The position numbers and the translations under genes are program-made. The notes beneath the pieces were generated by a model. It did not search any database. It was not told where the DNA came from and saw nothing but the letters and a program-made list of their open reading frames with translations. From the NCBI GenBank assembly GCA_021200345.1, contig JAJQGR010000018.1, forward strand, positions 1 to 5,117: 5,117 nucleotides of DNA. The letters are read 5' to 3'. Position 1 is the stretch's first letter, and each line of letters begins with the position of its first letter. This document shows, one piece after another, positions 1 to 5,006 of this stretch. The DNA comes from Lachnospiraceae bacterium (GTDB lineage Bacteria; Bacillota; Clostridia; Lachnospirales; Lachnospiraceae).

Positions 1-1158
1 CTTCATCACCTGGAAAAACTGACTGTTGAACCGACTTTCCTTTCGGCTTTCAGTGACTGCCGCTTCTTCGGTCTTGATTTCCTTATCGGCGGGAGCAACA
101 TGAACACGCAGCTCCCTCAGGTTTCTGCTTCCAAGCCGACCTGATTCCAGGGCTGCGGCATATTCATCTACAGTTTCTTCCTCCTGCATAGTGGCGTTTG
201 TTTTTTTTCTGAAGTTGAACGAAAACCCTTTTCCTTCATATTGAGCTTTAATTCTGGGATCAACAAAGGCGAATGCAATATCCACCAGCAGCATAACCAG
301 ACTGAACGCTACTGCCAAAAACACAACTTCCCCGCGAATAATGGGATAATCTCTGTACGTAATTGCCGTATTTAAATATACGCCCATTCCTTTCAGATTA
401 AAGACATTCTCTATGACTATGGAGCCGCACAGGCCTGCGCCAAAACCGTTTCCCAATGTCTGAATAACTGGAATAAGCCCATTCGGTAATGCATGCTTAT
501 ACAGGATCTTCTGCTCTCCAAGCCCTTTTGAACGCGCTGTCACCACATAATCAGATCTGATTACCTCCAGCATGCTGGAACGCGTCTGCCTGGCGGCAGA
601 TGCCATAAGCGAAATGGATCCCGCAATTACCGGCATAATCCAATATTCAATTCCACCGGTCCCATAAGGCGGCAGCCATCCAAGCTGAACAGAAAAGAGC
701 AGAACCATCATAAGCGCCAGCCAGAAACCAGGAACCGAAACGCCTATCAATGCAAATATCATGCACACATAATCCAAAAGCTTATTCTGATGCGTCGCGG
801 CCACTATTCCCAGTGGAACACCCACAATCATTCTCAGGAGGCAAATCAGCAATGTCAGCAACAGTGTGGTGGGAAATCTCTGCAATATCTCATCCAGGAC
901 AGGTGTGCTGGTGACGTACGACTCGCCAAAATCAAGATGGAGTAAATCCCACAGAAAATTTCCCAATTGAACCAGGTACGGCTGATCCAGGCCAAGATTA
1001 GCGAGCAGTGCATCTATCTGTTCCTGGGTGGCCCCCACACCCAGTATAATGGTTGCGGGGTCTCCAGGCACAAAGTACATAATAGTAAAAATAACAACAG
1101 CAACACCCAGCGTAACCGGTATCATCAGCAATAGTCTTTTTACCACATACCTTATCAT
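1..1158 (-). CDS. DppB/OppB-type ABC transporter permease, 3'-truncated by window edge, with C-terminal extension (possible DppB-DppC fusion)
   Basis: This is an inner-membrane permease of the peptide/nickel ABC importer family (BPD_transp_1). The frame is open from ATG at 1158 to base 1 (386 codons, no stop). The start is supported by GGAG seven bases upstream (1166-1169) and an upstream in-frame TAG. The N terminus MIRYVVKRLL leads into TM1 and the family-typical FVPGDP. LDFGES lies in the external loop. Further membrane segments are near residues 98-120, 127-155, 168-185, 232-255 and 273-297. The EAA loop for ATPase contact is around residues 199-230, with DYVVTARSKG at 203-212. The canonical DppB end, DPRIKAQYE, is at 300-308, but the frame continues through FRKK (A8 tract), a charged linker and FNSQFFQVMK (377-386), which resembles an OppC/DppC N terminus. 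It follows the binding-protein gene by 49 bases, so the two are probably one operon. The permease assignment is secure; the fusion is likely but cut by the edge. Substrate is unknown. Confidence 0.93.
   Translation of the reverse strand, partial: MIRYVVKRLLLMIPVTLGVAVVIFTIMYFVPGDPATIILGVGATQEQIDALLANLGLDQPYLVQLGNFLWDLLHLDFGESYVTSTPVLDEILQRFPTTLLLTLLICLLRMIVGVPLGIVAATHQNKLLDYVCMIFALIGVSVPGFWLALMMVLLFSVQLGWLPPYGTGGIEYWIMPVIAGSISLMASAARQTRSSMLEVIRSDYVVTARSKGLGEQKILYKHALPNGLIPVIQTLGNGFGAGLCGSIVIENVFNLKGMGVYLNTAITYRDYPIIRGEVVFLAVAFSLVMLLVDIAFAFVDPRIKAQYEGKGFSFNFRKKTNATMQEEETVDEYAAALESGRLGSRNLRELRVHVAPADKEIKTEEAAVTESRKESRFNSQFFQVMK
201..208 (-). other. A8 homopolymer at the DppB/linker junction (possible slippage site)
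   Basis: On the coding strand eight consecutive A residues encode the lysines after Arg317 of the permease, just past the usual end of a DppB protein. With one A fewer the frame would hit TAG at 168-170; with one more it would hit TGA at 164-166. Either gives a stand-alone permease of about 330 residues. This could be a transcriptional slippage site, a homopolymer sequencing error creating a false fusion, or a chance run in a Lys-coding region. Confidence 0.3.
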
Positions 1159-1165
1159 TTTACTT

Positions 1166-1169
1166 CTCC
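1166..1169 (-). promoter_or_regulatory. Ribosome binding site of the permease gene
   Basis: On the minus strand GGAG sits seven bases before ATG at 1158 and supports that start. A near-repeat of this stretch (TTGGAGGAAGT) occurs about 27 bases further upstream in the 49-base gap, but the GTG it could serve is followed almost at once by TGA, so no extra gene is called there. Confidence 0.7.
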
Positions 1170-1207
1170 AATACTTCTAATTATCAGGACACTTCCTCCA
1201 ACGTTTT

Positions 1208-2881
1208 TTACTCATTCCAGACATATGTGCTTGCCCCGGGTACAGGGTAATTCCAGGTATTTAAAACCAGCTCGGTCACTGTGTTTGGCACCACATTGAC
1301 ACTATAAGAAGCATATAACCCATATTTATAGCAAATCTCATTCATATAATCTCTTAAAGCATTCACATCATCCTCCGTATGTCCGGATTCATGACATGCC
1401 ACATAAAGAAGCTCCTGGAAAGTGTCATCCACAAGGAACGTATCCGTTCCTTCATGACTTTGTAACTCCTCAGCATTTTCCGCCCAGAACTGGTCGCAGA
1501 AATAGACGCCTCCGGCTAACGGATTGACAATCAAATCCCATGCAGAAGAATCCTTGTTCTTTTCATTAAATCCGCTATAATCCGTCACATCCAGTGAAGT
1601 TTTGATCCCCAGCGCATCCAGATAACCTGAAATAATTTCTGCGTCCGTAGAGTTTGCACTCATACATAAAATCGTCAGGTTCAGGTCAGAAGCACTTATT
1701 CCCGTTTCTTCCTCAAAGGCTGCAAGATATTCTTTGGCGGTGTCAAGATCATACTCAAAATATGGTTCATCATCCCACGCAGACTGATAATCTGAAAACA
1801 GCGGACTTGCAGGAGCACTGATTCTCTGACCATATTTCGTTGTATATGTACTTGCTAAAACTCCATCTGCATCAACAGCATACGCAATCGCTTTGCGCAG
1901 ATTTTCATTGCCGGTAGGAACCGATACGTCGCAGTTAAAAAGCAGGGATGTGCCCTTATCTGAAACCTTTGTTACGAGATAATAATCGTCACTGTTTTCT
2001 CCGCCCTCCTCAAAATAGACAAGCTCCGTCGTAGGAACAGATTGGCTCATATCAACATCGCCTGTCTGCAGGGCGATTGTAATCTGGGCAGCCTCCCCAA
2101 AGTAGGTGTACTGGATTTCGTCCACATTAGCGTAACTGTATGGCGTCCACAGTGATTCATCTGTCTGCCAGTAATCCTCATTCTTCTCCAATACAAGATA
2201 CTGACTTGCCACATATTCTTTCAGCTTATAAGGTCCTGTTCCATAAACATCCGTGGACATCTGATCTGAAGAAGCCTCATAAGATGCCTGTGAAACAATC
2301 CACACATCATCCCAGGCAGCCCACAGTGAACCTACGACTTCGTCTGAGCTTTCCATTTCAAAGGCGATTGTATAATCATCCACCTTGTAAATATCGCTGA
2401 ATATTCCAATTCTGGTATGCTCACCATTCGCAATGCTCTGTTCAAAGCACCAAATCACATCATCGGCAGTAATATGATTTCCTAATGTATCATAGATATA
2501 ATCGTAAATCGTAACCTCATAAGTATTGTCATTTACTTTCTCATAGTCTTTCATCATGACCATATACAGTTCACTGTCCAGAATGTACGCGAGCTTTTCA
2601 TAAATTTCATAATTCACGAATGCCCGTACACCTCCGGTGATCTTCAGCGGGTTCAATGTGGTAATATCCTTTGTGACGGCCACATTGATTTTGGTAACAC
2701 CGTCTGTCGATGTTTCTTCGGAATCGTTCTCACTCTGCTCTGCCTCCTGCGAAGATCCGCCGCTGCTGCCGGAACTTTCGTCACTGGTGCTGGAAGTACC
2801 GGATCCACAGCCTGCCAGTAAAGCAGCCATCATGCCGCACGTGAGCAGCACAGCCAATAGTTTCTTCATTTTTCCTTTCAT
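1208..2881 (-). CDS. ABC transporter substrate-binding lipoprotein, family 5 (SBP_bac_5; oligopeptide/dipeptide/nickel type)
   Basis: This 557-residue extracytoplasmic lipoprotein would capture the solute and deliver it to the adjacent permease. ATG at 2881 is preferred because AGGAGG lies five bases upstream; a longer frame to 2908 has no ribosome binding site. Residues 1-25 form a lipoprotein signal peptide: MKGKMKK, a hydrophobic stretch, then lipobox LAGC with Cys25 as the lipidation site. A flexible Ser/Gly/Glu/Asp linker (about 26-61) follows, as is common in Firmicutes lipoproteins. The family 5 fold starts with INVAVTKDITTLNPL near 65. The family signature appears as LGNHITADDVIWCFE (133-147), followed by YGTGPYKLKEY (213-223) and NEDYW. 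Length is normal for the family and the stop is TAA. It has its own promoter upstream and is probably co-transcribed with the permease gene. Ligand class (peptide, metal-chelate, sugar or other) cannot be decided. Confidence 0.95.
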   Translation of the reverse strand: MKGKMKKLLAVLLTCGMMAALLAGCGSGTSSTSDESSGSSGGSSQEAEQSENDSEETSTDGVTKINVAVTKDITTLNPLKITGGVRAFVNYEIYEKLAYILDSELYMVMMKDYEKVNDNTYEVTIYDYIYDTLGNHITADDVIWCFEQSIANGEHTRIGIFSDIYKVDDYTIAFEMESSDEVVGSLWAAWDDVWIVSQASYEASSDQMSTDVYGTGPYKLKEYVASQYLVLEKNEDYWQTDESLWTPYSYANVDEIQYTYFGEAAQITIALQTGDVDMSQSVPTTELVYFEEGGENSDDYYLVTKVSDKGTSLLFNCDVSVPTGNENLRKAIAYAVDADGVLASTYTTKYGQRISAPASPLFSDYQSAWDDEPYFEYDLDTAKEYLAAFEEETGISASDLNLTILCMSANSTDAEIISGYLDALGIKTSLDVTDYSGFNEKNKDSSAWDLIVNPLAGGVYFCDQFWAENAEELQSHEGTDTFLVDDTFQELLYVACHESGHTEDDVNALRDYMNEICYKYGLYASYSVNVVPNTVTELVLNTWNYPVPGASTYVWNE

Positions 2882-2886
2882 CTTTA

Positions 2887-2892
2887 CCTCCT
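2887..2892 (-). promoter_or_regulatory. Strong ribosome binding site that fixes the binding-protein start
   Basis: Reading the minus strand, AGGAGG is followed by five bases (TAAAG) and ATG at 2881. This places the start nine codons inside the longest frame and gives a standard lipoprotein signal peptide. Two other ATGs, at 2908 and 2869, have no comparable site. Confidence 0.85.
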
Positions 2893-2922
2893 CTGAGTTG
2901 TACCCCATTAGGGAATTTTACC

Positions 2923-2943
2923 GGAAAGTATATTTTCCTTTCC
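2923..2943 (-). repeat. Small inverted repeat in the leader of the binding-protein gene
   Basis: GGAAAG (2923-2928) and CTTTCC (2938-2943) form a perfect 6-base stem with a 9-base A+T-rich loop in the predicted 5' leader, between the putative transcription start near 2956 and the ribosome binding site. It could be a transcript-stabilising hairpin or chance; no T-tract follows it. Confidence 0.3.
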
Positions 2944-2962
2944 ATGCTTATTTGTGCTTGTG

Positions 2963-2991
2963 ATTTTAGTAAAAATCACCATATAATGCAA
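2963..2991 (-). promoter_or_regulatory. Sigma-A type promoter of the binding-protein gene
   Basis: On the minus strand TTGCAT (2986-2991) and TAAAAT (2963-2968) are separated by exactly 17 bases. Transcription would start near 2956, leaving a leader of about 75 bases. The same architecture is conserved in the paralogous promoter at 4866-4894, which greatly strengthens the call. Confidence 0.75.
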
Positions 2992-3019
2992 TTCATTTTT
3001 TGGTATTATGGTGTTTTTT
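2971..3019 (-). promoter_or_regulatory. Candidate operator: interrupted dyad bracketing the -35, copy A
   Basis: CACCATA (2977-2983) and TATGGTG (3007-3013) are exact reverse complements separated by 23 bases. Flanking A5 and T5 runs extend the symmetry to 12 of 13 positions (2971-2983 with 3007-3019). The -35 hexamer lies inside the interval. The core CCATA-N23-TATGG recurs at the same place in copy B, which favours a protein-binding site. Read as RNA, the stem with its U-run could also act as a weak terminator for the upstream hydrolase transcript. Confidence 0.5.
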
Positions 3020-3050
3020 CCTACAAAATTGCAACAATCCGCCTATTTAT

Positions 3051-4808
3051 TCACAAAATGATTTCATTTTCTGCAATAATTTTGTTGTAATAATAAATCA
3101 CCGCACATCCCGCGTAATTCATGATTCTTTTGTTAGCGGCATTTGCGTCGGCTTCCTTTTCCCAATCGGACCTGCGAGGCTTCTTTCTTCCGTAAACGGT
3201 CTGTATGTTTTTTTCTGTTTCGTTCTCAGTCCCCTGTTTTACCGCTGGTTCATTTCCTACTGCTGCTCCGGGATTTCCCGCCAGAATATATTCCATATTT
3301 TTCACAAATCGATCAATATAACCGGCTGGCAGGATTCTGTTGCCGCAGCACAGAATGTCATAGTCTTCGCGCCGCGCCGCGACAGGCCTGAGTTGATCCA
3401 GAAAGCCTTTTACGGTTCCCCTGATAAACTTTCTGTTTCCCATTCCGAATTCATCTCCGCAAAAAAGGATTCTCAACTTTTTATCCAGAAACACCAGACT
3501 GCCGACAGCATGATCCGCAAGCCGAAACACTTCCAATGTATGGTTTCCCAAATCAATCACATCTCCATCGCCAACCACTGTTATCGGGTAATCCCTCGGG
3601 AATGTGATTCCCTGAAAACTCGCGGGGGCAATCGTGGCCAACGGTACGGATTCCTTCGACATCAACGCGCAATCAAAATAACCATTATTTGCGGTATGGT
3701 CAAAATGATCATGGGTATTGATAATCCGACGGACCGGACGTTTGGTCAAAGATTGGCAAAACTCCCGAATGTTGCCGCATCCATAGCCGGAATCAATTAC
3801 AATCGCCTCATCATCTCCCTCTACTAAATACGAAAAAACTCCATCACTAAGTATCTGCCAGCTTCCCTCGCCAATGGGCGCAGCCAGAAAATACGGCTCA
3901 TCCATTGGCTGCCTGTTTCCATCGTCTGATTCAATCAATATATGGTGCTTTGCTGAAAAATCCACTCGCTTTGTCTGTGTAAACAGCCAGTCACGGATTG
4001 CCTGAATACCATAGGCTCGCTGCCAGGTTATTTTATGGTAACTGCACGGGCTTATGGCCTGCCCTGTCTCTTCGTCCGGCTCTGAAATTTCTGTAAAATG
4101 AACCGGTCTGTTTTTGGCCATCATTGACCTTACAGCGCTATCCCACGCATCCGGCGCCCAGGCAGGAAGAGAGTTTTTCAGGACCTTTGCTCCGGCTTCT
4201 TCCATTTTTCTGATCGCGTTTTTCATAATCGGATATGCCTTTTCATCTTTCTCGGACACTAAAATCCAGAGATTTTCATTTTTTAATTTTGCCATCTGAA
4301 AGGGATCCCACTGCCCGGCCACCATAATCGAGGCCGAAAAAAATCCCGGATGCTGAAGCATCATATTACACAGCATCATACAGCCCATGGATTGTCCTGT
4401 TCCATACACAAATCTTGTGTCTACAGGAAAATTCGCGATCAAAGACTTCACCAATTCTATTGTGGCCTCCGCTTCCCATGTTGTTGTAAAATTGTCATCC
4501 GCTGTCTTTCGTGTATAACATGGTACTACAACAATACATGGGTGTCTGTGCTGCTCCTCTGGTTCTGCCCATATATAGGCTCCCATCTCACGCCGCACAA
4601 CCTCCTGCGGGTCACTGTAGCAGGATCCCATATCGTGCATAAACAGTACCAACGGATACTTCCTGCCATTCTGATAATCCTGAGGTAAAAACAGGTTATA
4701 ATCCATATATCTCTCTTCACCGGAAAGACCGCTGTCTCCCGGCACAAAACGGTGCAGTTGAAAACCCTTTACCGATTTCTGAGGCTTATCCCCATTTTTT
4801 ATTTCCAT
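3051..4808 (-). CDS. Fused alpha/beta-hydrolase (COG4099-like esterase/peptidase) and metallo-beta-lactamase-fold hydrolase
   Basis: This is a predicted cytoplasmic 585-residue enzyme with no signal peptide. ATG at 4808 has AAAGGTGG seven bases upstream. Residues about 15-280 form an alpha/beta-hydrolase of the predicted-peptidase/PHB-depolymerase-like type: oxyanion region FMHDMG (57-61), nucleophile elbow GQSMG with Ser140, probable acid Asp188 (SEKDEKAY), and His258 in SYHKITWQRAYG, just before the terminal helix IRDWLFTQ. Residues about 285-515 form a metallo-beta-lactamase fold: IDSG (338-341), THDHFDH (His366, His368, Asp370, His371), DHAVGS (His433) and CGDE (Asp452). The last conserved metal-binding His, usually in GHG or similar, is not evident; CCGNRILPAGYIDRF stands there (487-501). 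Residues 515-585 match no domain I know and end in a tail coded by A+T-rich DNA. It has its own promoter and lies upstream of the importer genes, suggesting it acts on the imported compound. Exact substrate is unknown. Confidence 0.85.
   Translation of the reverse strand: MEIKNGDKPQKSVKGFQLHRFVPGDSGLSGEERYMDYNLFLPQDYQNGRKYPLVLFMHDMGSCYSDPQEVVRREMGAYIWAEPEEQHRHPCIVVVPCYTRKTADDNFTTTWEAEATIELVKSLIANFPVDTRFVYGTGQSMGCMMLCNMMLQHPGFFSASIMVAGQWDPFQMAKLKNENLWILVSEKDEKAYPIMKNAIRKMEEAGAKVLKNSLPAWAPDAWDSAVRSMMAKNRPVHFTEISEPDEETGQAISPCSYHKITWQRAYGIQAIRDWLFTQTKRVDFSAKHHILIESDDGNRQPMDEPYFLAAPIGEGSWQILSDGVFSYLVEGDDEAIVIDSGYGCGNIREFCQSLTKRPVRRIINTHDHFDHTANNGYFDCALMSKESVPLATIAPASFQGITFPRDYPITVVGDGDVIDLGNHTLEVFRLADHAVGSLVFLDKKLRILFCGDEFGMGNRKFIRGTVKGFLDQLRPVAARREDYDILCCGNRILPAGYIDRFVKNMEYILAGNPGAAVGNEPAVKQGTENETEKNIQTVYGRKKPRRSDWEKEADANAANKRIMNYAGCAVIYYYNKIIAENEIIL
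3055..3070. promoter_or_regulatory. Perfect palindrome at the 3' end of the hydrolase gene
   Basis: AAAATGA, two bases, TCATTTT form a perfect 7+7 inverted repeat just upstream (in transcription sense) of copy A of the duplicated promoter, inside the last codons of the hydrolase frame. Its position, about 100 bases before the start predicted for the binding-protein transcript, would suit an upstream activator site. It is A+T-rich and has no counterpart in copy B, so chance is a real alternative. Confidence 0.25.
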
Positions 4809-4865
4809 CCAAATTCCACCTTTCTTTTGAAATTTTCAAATTCATTGTCATGTTGCATAACATAA

Positions 4866-4894
4866 ATTTTAGTGAATATGGCCATATATCGCAA
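4866..4894 (-). promoter_or_regulatory. Sigma-A type promoter of the hydrolase gene
   Basis: On the minus strand TTGCGA (4889-4894) and TAAAAT (4866-4871) are separated by 17 bases, predicting a start near 4859 and a leader of about 50 bases. The 17-base spacer contains the perfect 12-base palindrome ATATGGCCATAT (4876-4887), absent from the sister promoter, so a repressor site overlapping the promoter is possible. Confidence 0.72.
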
Positions 4895-4914
4895 TTCAGA
4901 TTTTTAATTTATGG
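4882..4914 (-). promoter_or_regulatory. Candidate operator: interrupted dyad bracketing the -35, copy B
   Basis: CCATA and TATGG are separated by 23 bases, exactly as in copy A. In promoter coordinates the arms fall near -55 to -51 and -27 to -23, on either side of the -35. Retention of spacing and arms in two otherwise diverged copies is the main support. The regulator is not encoded in this window. Confidence 0.45.
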
Positions 4915-4951
4915 TTATTTTGGCCAAACAAATGCAATAATCCGTCCATTT

Positions 4952-4970
4952 ATGCAAAAAATGCAAAAAA
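4952..4970. repeat. Tandem 9-base direct repeat ATGCAAAAA
   Basis: Two adjacent copies of ATGCAAAAA (4952-4960 and 4961-4969) lie at the upstream edge of promoter copy B and adjoin the terminator T-tract. They add TGCAA elements to those already in the duplicated region. They may be extra regulator half-sites or simple slippage-derived sequence. Confidence 0.4.
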
Positions 4971-5006
4971 TTCCCCCGCAACTGATGTCCAGCCACAGGG
5001 GAATTT
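4965..5006 (-). terminator. Rho-independent terminator for a leftward gene beyond the right edge
   Basis: AAATTCCCC (4998-5006 on the minus strand) and GGGGAATTT (4968-4976) form a perfect 9-base stem with a 21-base loop, followed on the minus strand by a T6 run (4965-4970) that overlaps the stem base. A second T6 follows after GCA. The polarity implies a leftward gene ending to the right, and insulates the hydrolase promoter from read-through. Rightward use is less likely because only T3 follows. Confidence 0.7.

Larger units (their letters stand above)
2963..3053 (-). repeat. Duplicated promoter/operator region, copy A (upstream of the binding-protein gene)
   Basis: These 91 bases align without gaps to 4866-4956 with about 67 identities by hand count (74%). 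Best-conserved blocks on the minus strand are ATAAAT, CGGATT-TTGCA, CCATAA, TGAATTGC, TATATGG and ACTAAAAT. The copy begins exactly at the TGA stop codon of the upstream hydrolase gene, so it fills the gap from that stop through the -10 element. Conservation both upstream of and between the promoter elements points to shared regulation. Confidence 0.75.
4866..4956 (-). repeat. Duplicated promoter/operator region, copy B (upstream of the hydrolase gene)
   Basis: This is the partner of 2963-3053, in the same orientation, at the same length and without gaps. The interrupted dyad core CCATA (4882-4886) and TATGG (4910-4914) is retained with the same 23-base interval. Specific to this copy are two G+C-centred palindromes, ATATGGCCATAT (4876-4887) and TTTGGCCAAA (4919-4928). 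Confidence 0.75.

Noticed and set aside
180..189. Separate dppC gene starting at ATG 189
   Set aside because: There is no stop between the DppB part and this ATG and no ribosome binding site before it; the AGGAGG lies after it and leads only to out-of-frame ATGs that stop within about 17 codons. Kept only as an alternative in the slippage finding.
2882..2908. Longer start (ATG at 2908) for the binding protein
   Set aside because: No ribosome binding site precedes it, and the extra nine codons overlap the strong AGGAGG that serves ATG at 2881; the shorter form gives a standard lipoprotein signal.
3000..3827. Plus-strand open frame of 275 codons opposite the hydrolase gene
   Set aside because: It lies antisense to a gene with clear catalytic motifs, and its translation has no recognisable domain and a skewed composition; treated as a shadow frame.
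2963..4956. Duplicated region as ends of a mobile element
   Set aside because: The copies are direct, diverged and contain promoter elements; the gene between them is not a transposase and no target-site duplication is evident.
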